A stretch of DNA of 64,000 nt from NCBI RefSeq assembly GCF_039839375.1, contig NZ_JBDOQU010000002.1, positions 361,783 through 425,782 of the forward strand. The letters are read 5' to 3'. The stretch's first letter is position 1, and the number at the start of each line of letters is the position of its first letter. This document shows, piece after piece, positions 16,697 through 25,185 of the stretch. The notes beneath the pieces were generated by a model that did no database searches, was not told the DNA's origin, and worked only from the letters and a program-made list of their open reading frames with translations. Both the position numbers and the translations under genes were made by a program. This DNA is from JBDOQU01 sp039839375 (lineage in GTDB: Bacteria > Pseudomonadota > Alphaproteobacteria > DSM-16000 > Inquilinaceae).

Positions 16697-18151
16697 ATGC
16701 TTGACAAGTTGTATCCCCACTGCTGCCCGGCCGACGCCTCGGGCGGCGGGCCCTCGAAGCCGGATCTGGTGGTCGTCGGAGCCGGGTCGGCGGGCTTCGC
16801 CGCGGCGATCCGCGCGGTCGAGCTTGGTGCCAGGGTCGCATTGGTCGGCTACGGCGCCATTGGCGGCACCTGCGTCAACATCGGCTGCGTCCCGTCGAAG
16901 ACCCTGATCCGGGCCGCCGAGGCCCTACACCACACGCGCACCGCGCCACGGTTCGCAGGAATCTCGGCAAAGGCCCGGCTCGAGGACTGGAAGGCGCTCA
17001 TCGTGCAGAAGGACGAGCTCGTGGCCAGCCTGCGCCAGGCGAAGTACGACGACCTGCTCGCCGAATACGAGAGCATCTCCTACCTGTCCGGTAGGGCGCG
17101 GCTGACCGACCAGGGAGTCGAGATCGACGGGCGGCTGCTCCGGACGGACAAGGTCGTCATCGCGACCGGCGCATCCCCAGCCGTTCCCGCTATCCCCGGC
17201 CTCAATGGCGTGCCCTGGCTGACCAGCACGACGGCGATGGACCTGGAAGCGTTACCAGCCTCGCTGCTGGTGATCGGCGGCGGCGTGGTCGGCGTCGAAC
17301 TCGGCCAGATGTTCGCCCGCATGGGCGCGCGGGTCACGATCGTGTGTCGCTCCCGGCTACTGCCCAACGCCGAGCCGGAGGTCAGCGCAGCGCTCGCGGA
17401 CTACCTGCGCGCCGAGGACGTCGAGGTCCGCTGCGGGGTCGCCTATGACTTCATCCGCCGGGTCGGGGATGGCGTCGAACTCGCCATCCGGGATGCGGAC
17501 GGCAGGCCGGTGACGCTCGCGGCCGAACGCGTCCTCATCGCCACCGGCCGGACGCCGAACACGGCCGGGATGGGGCTGGAGACAGCGGGCGTGGCGCTGG
17601 ATGCGCAGGACGCCGTCCGCGTCGATGATCGGCTGCGGACGACCCGCCCCGGTACCTACGCCGCAGGCGACGTGACCGGCCGGGATTTCTACGTCTACAT
17701 GGCGGCCTACGGCGGCAGGCTCGCGGCCGAAAACGCGCTCACCGGCGAAAAACGCCAGTACGACGCCAGTGCAATGCCCGAGGTCACCTTCACCGACCCG
17801 CAGGCGGTCAGCGTCGGTCTGACCGAGGCCGCGGCCCAGCGGGCGGGGCTGGACGTCGAGATGGCGGTGCTATCGCTCGACCAGGTGCCGCGCGCCCTGG
17901 CGGCGCGGGACACGCGCGGGCTTATCAAGCTGGTCGCTGAGCGCGGCAGCGGCCGCTTGCTGGGTGCGCACATGCTGGCGCCGGAGGCGGGCGACAGCAT
18001 CCAGACCGCAGTGCTGGCTGTGAAGCATGGCCTGACAGTGTCGGACCTCGCCGACACCCTGTTCCCCTACCTGACCACGGTCGAGGGCGTGAAGCTGGGC
18101 GCACTGAGCTTCGCCAAGGACATCAAGAAGCTGTCGTGCTGCGCCGGATGA
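16697..18151 (+). CDS. merA: Mercuric reductase
   Basis: Cytoplasmic NADPH-dependent flavoenzyme that reduces Hg2+ to volatile Hg0. The 484 residues include the FAD motif VVVGAGSAGFAAA, the redox pair GGTCVNIGCVPSK (Cys59, Cys64), an NADPH motif VIGGGVVGVELGQMFARMG, and the C-terminal vicinal Cys481-Cys482 that identify MerA. The N-terminal HMA domain of many MerA proteins is absent; instead a short HCC motif sits at residues 8-10. It is the last gene of the mer operon. Confidence 0.96.
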   Translation: MLDKLYPHCCPADASGGGPSKPDLVVVGAGSAGFAAAIRAVELGARVALVGYGAIGGTCVNIGCVPSKTLIRAAEALHHTRTAPRFAGISAKARLEDWKALIVQKDELVASLRQAKYDDLLAEYESISYLSGRARLTDQGVEIDGRLLRTDKVVIATGASPAVPAIPGLNGVPWLTSTTAMDLEALPASLLVIGGGVVGVELGQMFARMGARVTIVCRSRLLPNAEPEVSAALADYLRAEDVEVRCGVAYDFIRRVGDGVELAIRDADGRPVTLAAERVLIATGRTPNTAGMGLETAGVALDAQDAVRVDDRLRTTRPGTYAAGDVTGRDFYVYMAAYGGRLAAENALTGEKRQYDASAMPEVTFTDPQAVSVGLTEAAAQRAGLDVEMAVLSLDQVPRALAARDTRGLIKLVAERGSGRLLGAHMLAPEAGDSIQTAVLAVKHGLTVSDLADTLFPYLTTVEGVKLGALSFAKDIKKLSCCAG

Positions 18152-18321
18152 GGTAGCCGATGGTGACAGGCAACTGTCTCGACCTTCGATGAGGATCTCG
18201 CCGCGCTCGACCGGCGAGGCCGTCGCGACCGACTCCAAAGTAAAGCATTGGCAAACAAACTAAGTGTGACGAACAACTAATTGAAAAGCATAAGGAAATT
18301 GACGCCCTGGGCGACTTCCCT

Positions 18322-18440
18322 TATGCTTGGGTCGTCGGGGAGTAATCGCCTGCCGGAAGCGGCGGGATGCGGGTCAACATTCTCGGACGGCGTTGTTGTC
18401 CGTGGCCCGCGCGGTAGCCGGATCGATGGTCCGGCGGCTT
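18322..18440 (+). ncRNA. yybP-ykoY-type manganese riboswitch upstream of mntP
   Basis: The leader contains GGGGAGTA at 18337-18344 and GTCAACATTCTC at 18373-18384, the two strongly conserved segments of the yybP-ykoY Mn2+ riboswitch, joined by a GC-rich hairpin (CGCCTGCCGGAAGCGGCGGG) and followed by GC-rich pairing segments. It lies about 75-180 bases ahead of an MntP-type gene, the family's classical target in E. coli. The 3' limit is approximate. Expected behaviour is increased mntP expression with Mn2+. Confidence 0.85.
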
Positions 18441-18515
18441 GGTGAGACCGGTCCAGCGGCAGCCTTCGCATTTCGGCGTTTCTGCCATCGTCCCGCTTGG
18501 CCGGAGCCCTCACCG

Positions 18516-19070
18516 ATGCCGATCGCCGCATCGCTTGCGCTCAGCCTGTCCATGGACTCGTTCGCCGCCGCGCTCGGCAAGGGCGCCGTGCTGCGCCGCC
18601 CGGGCATCCCCGATGCGCTTCGTGTCGGTGCCGCGTTTGGCGCCTGCCAGTTGCTGATGCCGGTGGTCGGCTGGGCCGTAGGCGTCGCCTTTGCCGGGTT
18701 GGTTGCCGCGCTCGACCATTGGGTCGCGTTCGGACTGTTGCTGCTGGTCGGTGGTGCCATGATCCGCAACTTCCTCCGCCCGGGCCCGGGCTCCGAGCGG
18801 GATGGACGGACCGGCCTCCTGGCGTTGGCGACTACGGCGCTGGCCACCAGCGTCGACGCTGCTGCCGTCGGCGTCGGTCTCGCCATGGCGGAGGTCGACA
18901 TCGTCACGACGGCGCTCCTGATTGGCGCGGTGACCTTCGGCATGGCGTTCGGCGGCGTATTGATCGGGCGGGCGACCGGGCCAATGCTCCGGCACCGGGC
19001 CGAGCTCATCGGCGGCTTCCGGCTGATTGCCATCGGCATCAAGATCCTCGTCGAGCACACGCTGCCCTGA
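18516..19070 (+). CDS. mntP: Manganese efflux protein MntP
   Basis: Six-helix inner-membrane Mn2+ exporter of 184 residues. The two internal repeats carry the family acidic motifs, LSMDSFAAALGKG in the first half and ATSVDAAAVGVGLAM in the second. The long open frame extends 63 codons upstream through the riboswitch region and is not coding there. The ATG at 18516 has GGAG about 11 bases upstream. Regulation by the Mn-sensing leader is expected. Confidence 0.92.
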   Translation: MPIAASLALSLSMDSFAAALGKGAVLRRPGIPDALRVGAAFGACQLLMPVVGWAVGVAFAGLVAALDHWVAFGLLLLVGGAMIRNFLRPGPGSERDGRTGLLALATTALATSVDAAAVGVGLAMAEVDIVTTALLIGAVTFGMAFGGVLIGRATGPMLRHRAELIGGFRLIAIGIKILVEHTLP

Positions 19071-19130
19071 CGGACGGGAACCAAGCCGCTCGCCGGGGCA
19101 GGCGGCGGGAACTCAACGGCAGCGATGTAC

Positions 19131-19470
19131 CTAGACGCTGAGATGCCGGATCCCGAGTCCGGCCGGAACCCGCGCGTGATACGCCTCGGGCGAGAGCGGA
19201 TCGTGGGTGACGATGCTTACGATGGCGGCGTTGATGCCGAGGCCGATTGACCAGACATGCAAGTCGGCAATGCGGTCATCGCCTTGCTCCAGCGATCGGC
19301 GGAGCTCCCCCTGTGTGTTGCGCGGCCCTGCCAATCGAGCAGCACGCGGCTCGTGCTCCGCAGCAACCCCCGCGACCAGTTCGCTACCAGCACGGCCCCG
19401 ACGATGCCCATGACCGGGTCCAGCCAGGTCGCGCCCAGGTACTTGGCGCCGAGCAGCGCAACGGGAGCTT
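19131..19470 (-). pseudogene. Remnant of a CDF-family cation efflux protein (C-terminal part, frameshifted)
   Basis: Two adjacent minus-strand frames together give the C-terminal half of a cation diffusion facilitator: LGAKYLGATWLDPVMGIVG (last membrane helix region) and a following helix in one frame, then DDRIADLHVWSIGLGINAAI, the cytosolic metal-binding domain signature, in another frame. The N-terminal half is missing and the break is near 19300. It lies directly after the MFS gene with the His-rich tail, so a Co/Ni/Zn exporter gene once completed this operon. Confidence 0.8.
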
Positions 19471-19477
19471 GGGTCGT

Positions 19478-20800
19478 TCAGTGAGCGGACCACCGCCTAT
19501 GCTTTGCGTCGATGATGAAGGTGTGGGCATGTCGGAAGCCCTCTGGCGTCCGCTCGGCATCCCGAACGTGGGGATCGTCGGGGTCGAGATCGGCGTGCAG
19601 GTGCACCACGGTTTCGGGATCGTGTGTGGGCCAGAGCCAAAGTGCGGAGGCCACTGCAACCGCCGTCAGTCCGCCGAGCGCGGCGAAGGGTGCCACCAGT
19701 CCAGCTTCGGCGCCGAGCCAGCCCGCGAGCGGATAGGTCACCAGCCAACAGGCATGCGACAGTGCGAACTGCGCGGCGAACAATGCCGGGCGGTCTTCGG
19801 CGCGGGCGGAGCGCCGCAGCAGCCGTCCGGTTGGCGTCTGGACTAGCGAGTAGCCCAAGCCCAGCGCGAACCAGAGCGGTAGCAGGAGGCCGAATCCGGG
19901 CATACCCAGGCCGAGCAGTAGACCGACTGCCAGCAAGGCCGCGCCCGTCAGCATCGCCGCGCGGTCCGGCACCTCGTCGAGCAACCTGGGCAGGAGCAGC
20001 GCCGCGAGCATGGAGCCGCCGCCGAACGCGGCCAGCGCGAGAGCGACTTCGGTGTTGCCGAGCCCTAGACGGCCGCGCACGTAGACTACCGTGTTGACGA
20101 TCACCATGGCCCCGGCTGCGGCGACGGCAAGGTTAAGCGCCAGCAGCCCGCGTAGGCGCGGCGTCGCGAGGTAAATGCGCAATCCCTTGGTCATCCGGTC
20201 GTAGAGGCCTCGGTGCTCGTCAGCCGCCTTGGACTGCGGCAGGACGACGGACATGACGAGCGCGGCCGAGAGCAAGAAGCCAACCGCCGTGCCCGCGAAC
20301 AGGCCGTGGAAGCTGATGACCGTCAGAAGCGCGGCCGCCAGCGCCGGGCTGATCAGGCTCTCGAGGTCGTAGGCGAGGCGCGAGAGCGAAAGCGCCTTCG
20401 TATAGTCCTTCTCGTCCGGCAGAACGTCCGGAATCGTCGCCTGGAAGGTCGGCGTGAACGCAGCCGAGGCCGCTTGCAGCACGAAGATGAGGACGTAGAC
20501 CTGCCAGACCTCGGTCACGAACGGCAGGCACAACGCGATGGCTGCGCGAACCAGATCGAGGCCGACGAGCATCGCCCGGCGCGGCAGCCGATCAGCGAAG
20601 GCATTCGCCACCGGCGCCACGCCAACATAGGCCACCATCTTGATCGCGAGCGCTGTGCCGAGCACCGCGCCCGCATCGCCGCCCGCTATATCATAGGCGA
20701 GCAGGCCGAGAGCGACCGTGGCGAGCCCCGTGCCGAGCAGTGCGACGACCTGAGAAACGAACAGGTGGCGATAGGTGCGATCGGTCAGAATCCGGATCAC
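19478..20800 (-). CDS. MFS transporter with His/Asp-rich C-terminal tail
   Basis: A 440-residue major facilitator with twelve predicted helices, motif ADRLPRRAMLVG in loop 2-3, and a hydrophilic tail of about 45 residues rich in His and Asp (HLHADLDPDDPHV, then FRHAHTF and KHRRW). Such tails suggest metal binding, as in NreB-type nickel exporters, but the substrate is inferred. The GTG at 20800 with an AGGGACG site was chosen; a GTG at 20839 would overlap the preceding gene by 28 bases. It is in a minus-strand operon behind a CsoR-like repressor. Confidence 0.85.
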   Translation of the reverse strand: MIRILTDRTYRHLFVSQVVALLGTGLATVALGLLAYDIAGGDAGAVLGTALAIKMVAYVGVAPVANAFADRLPRRAMLVGLDLVRAAIALCLPFVTEVWQVYVLIFVLQAASAAFTPTFQATIPDVLPDEKDYTKALSLSRLAYDLESLISPALAAALLTVISFHGLFAGTAVGFLLSAALVMSVVLPQSKAADEHRGLYDRMTKGLRIYLATPRLRGLLALNLAVAAAGAMVIVNTVVYVRGRLGLGNTEVALALAAFGGGSMLAALLLPRLLDEVPDRAAMLTGAALLAVGLLLGLGMPGFGLLLPLWFALGLGYSLVQTPTGRLLRRSARAEDRPALFAAQFALSHACWLVTYPLAGWLGAEAGLVAPFAALGGLTAVAVASALWLWPTHDPETVVHLHADLDPDDPHVRDAERTPEGFRHAHTFIIDAKHRRWSAH

Positions 20801-20811
20801 GGCACTCGTCC

Positions 20812-21021
20812 CTAATGCAGCCGACGGCGATCGAGCCACGCGGTGACGATATGCTCCCGCTCGGCCGCTTGCATGCTGGGGTGATGCCAGCGAAACACGA
20901 TGGCCGCCGCCTCGCGTGCCACGAGTTCGGGCTCACCACGCTCGACGAGTCCCGTATAGGCCCGCAACACCGCGATCCGACAGCGGCAAAAGTGCTCTGA
21001 GTCTTTCCAATCACAACACAT
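20812..21021 (-). CDS. Small Cys/His-containing conserved protein
   Basis: A 69-residue protein starting CCDWKDSEHFCRCR and ending in a basic RRRLH. The four Cys and two nearby His in the N-terminus and a WHHPSM segment suggest metal binding. The ATG at 21021 has AAGGAT upstream. It lies between the CsoR-like gene and the MFS gene on the same strand, so it is probably part of the metal response. No named family was recognised. Confidence 0.7.
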   Translation of the reverse strand: MCCDWKDSEHFCRCRIAVLRAYTGLVERGEPELVAREAAAIVFRWHHPSMQAAEREHIVTAWLDRRRLH

Positions 21022-21056
21022 GCCTGAGATATCCTTCTAACGGAATGAGGCATCCG

Positions 21057-21323
21057 TCAGAGATACTTCGTGATCTCCTTGAACTCCTGTAGCGACGCCC
21101 GACGGTCCTGTGGGACAGGGCCAATGGCCTGCTCCAGGCAGTGGTCGATGTGGTCGTGAATCAAGGTCGTCTTGGCGTTGTCGACGGCGTTGACGACCGC
21201 CTGAAGCTGCTGGGCGATTTCCAGGCAGCGGCGCTGTTCCTCGAGCATGCGGATGATCGAGGCGAGATGACCGTGCGCGCGGCGCAGGCGCTTCAGGATT
21301 TCGGGATGCGTTTCGTGGATCAC
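21057..21323 (-). CDS. CsoR/RcnR/FrmR-family repressor
   Basis: An all-helical 88-residue repressor of the metal- and formaldehyde-sensing DUF156 family. The ligand positions Cys33, His58 and Cys62 have the CsoR copper spacing, and His3 and His6 near the N-terminus resemble the extra ligand of RcnR/FrmR. Together with the MFS, CDF, oxidase and DUF411 neighbours this suggests a Cu or Ni/Co sensor. The start is a GTG at 21323 with AGGAT upstream, beginning inside the tail of the decayed cytochrome gene. Confidence 0.9.
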   Translation of the reverse strand: MIHETHPEILKRLRRAHGHLASIIRMLEEQRRCLEIAQQLQAVVNAVDNAKTTLIHDHIDHCLEQAIGPVPQDRRASLQEFKEITKYL

Positions 21324-21332
21324 TTTTTTATC

Positions 21333-21799
21333 CTATCCCCCCGGAGAGGATTCTGCAAGAAACTCAGCTCTCTCTGCATATTGGTAGTCAGCCTCGCCGC
21401 AACGATCGAGACCAGATCGCCGTTTGTCGCCCAAGACCTCCCCGAATGCGGGCATAGTCTTCTGGTAACCAGCAAGGACGTGCTCTGCGATGCTATTCCA
21501 GATGATCCGAAGAGCACGCGGTGATGCCAAGTGTGTCCAAAGGCATCATGCGGAGGTGCCGAAAGGCGGCAGTCCGGCTTCCGTTCCCGCCAATTCGGCT
21601 GGCCCTCAAGGTTAGCGCCGTGGCGCGCTGCGCAATAATCGCCGTAGACCGCCTCCCCAAGCGCCACCTGTTCAGCATCGTTCGCGTTAGCTGAACTGGC
21701 GCCCCCATGTTCTATTGCCGTCCAGGTGACGCTACCGGCGACGGCAAGGGCAACGAGCACGGCCGCGCCCCCCGCCCAGACCATCGTGCGCGACGTCAT
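21333..21799 (-). pseudogene. Decayed c-type cytochrome
   Basis: The first frame (ATG 21799) has a membrane helix at about 8-28 and the segment YGDYCAARHGANLEGQPNW, a heme c site in which the second Cys of CxxCH has become Arg, so heme cannot be attached normally. After the HTWHH segment the frame is lost, and the rest of a cytochrome c domain (KTMPAFGEVLGDKR) continues in another frame. A missing heme Cys plus a frameshift argue for a pseudogene. Its ATG overlaps the stop of the DUF411 gene, so it was once part of that operon. Confidence 0.8.
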
Positions 21800-22239
21800 T
21801 CGACGGCGTAGATCTGCGGCTCGACCGCGTCCTCGCCGCCGAACGTGTAGATCGTGAACGGCTCAGTCTTCGGTCCGCCCATGCCCGGCGATCCGGTCGG
21901 CATGCCGGGCAGCGAAATACCCTCGATATCCGGGCGCTCCGCGAGCAGGCGCTTGATCACGTCGGCTGGAACATGACCCTCGATGACGTAGCCATTGACC
22001 TCGATCGTATGGCAGCCCGCGAGTTCCATCGGAACCTGATGTTCCTGCTTGATAAGCGGCAGGTCGTGGGTGGCGATGACCTCGACATCGAAGCCGTTCT
22101 GGCGGAGATGCTCGGCATGGCCTTCGCAGCAACCACATTGCGGATTCTTGTAGAGCGTCATCCTCGCGGCCTCGTCCGCCGCCGCGGTGACCGGGGTCAG
22201 AAGAATGAGCGAGAGGGTGATGGCACTGATAGTACGCAT
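21796..22239 (-). CDS. DUF411 periplasmic metal-binding protein
   Basis: A 147-residue exported protein with signal peptide (about 1-20) and the DUF411 signature YKNPQCGCCEGHAEHL, followed by HQVPMELAGCHT and GYVIEGHVPAD. DUF411 proteins are found in copper-resistance operons and are thought to bind copper. AGGAG precedes ATG 22239. It lies 35 bases after the multicopper oxidase gene. Confidence 0.9.
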   Translation of the reverse strand: MRTISAITLSLILLTPVTAAADEAARMTLYKNPQCGCCEGHAEHLRQNGFDVEVIATHDLPLIKQEHQVPMELAGCHTIEVNGYVIEGHVPADVIKRLLAERPDIEGISLPGMPTGSPGMGGPKTEPFTIYTFGGEDAVEPQIYAVE

Positions 22240-22274
22240 GGCAGGACTCCTGTTCGGTTCCGTCGGCATTGGGG

Positions 22275-23720
22275 TCAAGCAACCCGGATGACGCTCATCA
22301 TCCCGGCTGCCTGATGCTCGAGGATGTGGCAGTGGAACATCCAATCTCCGGGGTTGTCCGCGACGAAGGCAATTTCGACCCGTTCACGCGGCGCCAGCAG
22401 GACAGTGTCCTGCCACACTCGATACCTCGTTGGCTCACCATTGCGGGATAGGACTCGGAAGCTGTGCCCGTGCAGGTGCATGGGGTGATGCCAGGCGGTG
22501 TCATTGGCCATGGCGATGATGCAGGTCCGGCCGCGCTCGAGCGTGAAGATGGGATCCATGACATGGCCACCGGCCACGACGCCATTGATCGCCCAGGCCA
22601 TGCCCTGGCGCATCATCGAGCGCATGTCCATCATTCGGCCGCCCATCATGGCACCGCTCATCATCCCCATCATGCCGCCGGTGAAAACGACTTCGTGGCG
22701 CACGGCCTCCGAAAGAACCGGCTCCGGCAGCGGGTTGCTCTCCAGCCGTATGGGCGCGTCGAGCGGATGGTCACGGAGCGGCGCCTCATTGGCATAGGCG
22801 AGATCGACGACGCGATAGGCGAGATCCTGGTAGAAGTCGTCGACGACCGGAGCACGGCTGCCGGGCGTCCCCGCCATGTCGATGACGAGGTCAATGCGCA
22901 TGGCGGGTGCGAGGACGATCCGATCGCCATCGGGCTCGTGCGGCTCGACCGGCTGGCCGTCGATGGCCACGACCATCGGGTGATGATCCCGGAAATCCAG
23001 CCCGAAGATCCGGGCATTGGCGGCGTTGATCAGCCGCAACCGGATCCGCTCGCCCGCGCGTACCGGAAATGCATCGAGCACCTGCCCGTTCACCGTCATG
23101 GTATTGCCAACTCGGCCGTTGTGGCTCAGGTCCATCATGTTGCCGAAGTCGTCGCTGATCGACGCATCCTCCAGGAGGCGCCAGTCGTCGAGCACCCAGG
23201 TGACGTCGCGGTCGACCCGGATCGGCTCGGGCTCCTCGATGATCAGCGGCCCATAGAGACCGCGGCCGACCTGTTCGAAGCTGCGCTGGTGCGGGTGGTA
23301 CCAGTAGGTGCCTGCGTCGGGCACCTCGAACTCATACGTGAAGGTTTCGCCGACACCGATGGGCCGCTGGGTCAGGTAGGGTACACCGTCCATGGCATTT
23401 GGCACCCGCACGCCGTGCCAGTGAACGGTCGTCTCCTCGGCGAGATTGTTGGTCACCGCGACGCTCAGCCGATCGCCCTGTTGCACGCGGATCTCGGGTC
23501 CGGGAACCTGCCCGTCGAAGGCCCAGACCGTCGTTTCTGGGTAGTCGGTGCCGACGAGCCGAACCCGTCCGGCGCCCGCGGTCAGAGCGTGTCTCGGATG
23601 GTCACCGGCGCGGGCCGGGAAGATGCCGGACGGCGCGATAACTCCCGCAACGGCGGCGCTGTACGCGAACTGCAATAGGCGCCGTCGGCCAAACGGTCGA
23701 GCCGAAGCATTCAATTCCAT
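22275..23720 (-). CDS. Multicopper oxidase (CueO/CopA-like)
   Basis: Periplasmic copper oxidase of 481 residues that oxidises Cu(I) or phenolic substrates. A twin-arginine signal (RRRLLQF) fits export of the folded protein. All four copper-ligand motifs are visible: HWHG, WYHPHQ, HPMHLHGH and HCHILEHQ. A Met-rich loop of about 25 residues (MMGMMSGAMMGGRMM and onward), typical of CueO cuprous oxidases, lies before the third motif. GAGGAAG precedes ATG 23720. It heads the copper operon with DUF411 downstream. Confidence 0.95.
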   Translation of the reverse strand: MELNASARPFGRRRLLQFAYSAAVAGVIAPSGIFPARAGDHPRHALTAGAGRVRLVGTDYPETTVWAFDGQVPGPEIRVQQGDRLSVAVTNNLAEETTVHWHGVRVPNAMDGVPYLTQRPIGVGETFTYEFEVPDAGTYWYHPHQRSFEQVGRGLYGPLIIEEPEPIRVDRDVTWVLDDWRLLEDASISDDFGNMMDLSHNGRVGNTMTVNGQVLDAFPVRAGERIRLRLINAANARIFGLDFRDHHPMVVAIDGQPVEPHEPDGDRIVLAPAMRIDLVIDMAGTPGSRAPVVDDFYQDLAYRVVDLAYANEAPLRDHPLDAPIRLESNPLPEPVLSEAVRHEVVFTGGMMGMMSGAMMGGRMMDMRSMMRQGMAWAINGVVAGGHVMDPIFTLERGRTCIIAMANDTAWHHPMHLHGHSFRVLSRNGEPTRYRVWQDTVLLAPRERVEIAFVADNPGDWMFHCHILEHQAAGMMSVIRVA

Positions 23721-23859
23721 GTTCTTCCTCGAGGCCTTTAGTCTGCCCGCCCGCCACGCGGCATTCATGCGCGGATGTGCGGGCAGACCGGTCGTCATAG
23801 CGATCGCTTACTTGAGCGACCAACTCACGCACTCCGCCGCCAAATCGCAGCGAAGTGCC

Positions 23860-24213
23860 TCAGACGAAAAGGGCGTGTCTTGGAGGGTAAGGGTCTGGCG
23901 ACGCGCTCAGCCCAGCGCTGATCCCGGGCATCCAAACAGCGAAGTCGGCAGCGGGCATTGGCAGGATCGTGGGGGCGGCCGCGAGCGCCATCGGCATCGC
24001 GTTGGTGCAGGCGGCACCCTGGCAGCCCGATGCAGCCATGGTGCCCTTGTCCATGTCACTGCAAACCTGGCCGTTGTCCAGACGCGCCCCATCCATATCT
24101 GAGGCGGACATCATGCCCATCGCCATCGCGTCAACACGCGCCGCTTGCGCCGTCAGCCCAAGCGCGAGGGCCAGGATCAGCGCGACGGGAAGAAGACGGT
24201 GGAAGCAATGCAT
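23860..24213 (-). CDS. Secreted small protein, paralogue of the gene at 9654-9998
   Basis: A 117-residue exported protein: signal peptide of about 23 residues, a Met- and Asp-containing region, a Cys motif SGCQGAAC preceded by another Cys, and the C-terminal motif SPDPYPP. It matches the layout of the protein encoded at 9654-9998. It lies 139 bases upstream of the multicopper oxidase on the same strand, so a copper-related role is likely. No characterised family was recognised. Confidence 0.65.
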   Translation of the reverse strand: MHCFHRLLPVALILALALGLTAQAARVDAMAMGMMSASDMDGARLDNGQVCSDMDKGTMAASGCQGAACTNAMPMALAAAPTILPMPAADFAVWMPGISAGLSASPDPYPPRHALFV

Positions 24214-24750
24214 GCCGTCGATGATACGCCCTTCACCGGCAGCAGGACAGAGTTCCGAGGACATTTTCCTCCGCCCGCTACCTGCTGCGCTCAATGTTCG
24301 GACTGTCGGCGCCATTGGCTCGTCGGGCAGCATGTGAAGTCGGTCAGTTCGCAGGTCGATCATAGATCCCCCGTCATTGCTTCCATCGGTCGTCGTCGCC
24401 AGCGATTATGCTCGTCTTAGTTGATTCAAGAAGGCAGTAAAAATCTTCAGCTGAACAAGGGCGAGCGTCCGCTCATGCCACCTTCGACCGCAAGAGGTCC
24501 TCTGGCGGACTCGTATTTCAAGATTCATTGAAATGAAACTTGACGAGCGCAGGGCTGATCGTTATTTCGATGGTTGTTGAATTATTGAATTGACGGCCTG
24601 TGATGATGATTCAGTTGTCCTTGGCTGATGGCTCGTTTTGCCTCGTGGATGACGCCCGGCGGGCTGTCGTCCGGGTGCGGGCTTCAGCGTCTGGCGCTCT
24701 CGGCGCGTCAGCGATCACGATGCCGCATCGCTTCGATGGACGGTGATCTG
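24214..24750. promoter_or_regulatory. Gene-free region with inverted repeat upstream of arsR
   Basis: About 540 bases without a convincing gene between the divergent small secreted protein and arsR. From about 24420 it becomes AT-rich and holds ATTTCAA-N6-TTGAAAT at 24515-24534, a perfect inverted repeat that could be an ArsR-type operator, although it lies some 215 bases ahead of the arsR start. No other structure stands out. Confidence 0.4.
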
Positions 24751-25185
24751 ATGATTACCTTGGACCGCAAGAATGCCCTCGCCGCGCTTGGCGCGCTGTC
24801 CCAAGAAACCCGACTGGAGATCTTCCGGCTGCTCATACAGGCAGGCCCTGATGGGCTCGCGGCTGGATCAATCGCGGAGTCCTTGAGCGTCGCGCCCGCT
24901 AACCTGTCCTTCCATCTATCGCATCTGAGCCAAGCGGGGCTCACCGTCCAGCGCCGCGAGGGCCGCTCGATTATCTATGCCGCTGACTACGGTCGCATGA
25001 ACAGTCTTCTCGGCTTCCTCACCGAGAACTGCTGCGGCCGCCCCGCCAACGCTGCTGCATCCGCACCGCTGTGTGCTCCGACGACGAAGGCGGCCACCGC
25101 CACAAAGGCTGCCGACACGCCAATACTGATAACTGACCCTGATCGAGAGAGTGGAGACGACGATGACCGAGAACCGCATCTATAA
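24751..25185 (+). CDS. arsR: ArsR-family repressor
   Basis: A 144-residue winged-helix repressor of the arsenic genes. The core shows ALGALSQETRLEIFRLL, a recognition region (SVAPANLSFHLSHLSQAGL) and the wing RREGRSIIYAAD, then NCCGRP near residue 93, a Cys pair that could bind As(III) in place of the classical CVC motif. The ATG at 24751 was chosen, with one at 24736 possible; the frame continues upstream without support. Its 3' end overlaps the arsC gene by 23 bases. Confidence 0.88.
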   Translation: MITLDRKNALAALGALSQETRLEIFRLLIQAGPDGLAAGSIAESLSVAPANLSFHLSHLSQAGLTVQRREGRSIIYAADYGRMNSLLGFLTENCCGRPANAAASAPLCAPTTKAATATKAADTPILITDPDRESGDDDDREPHL

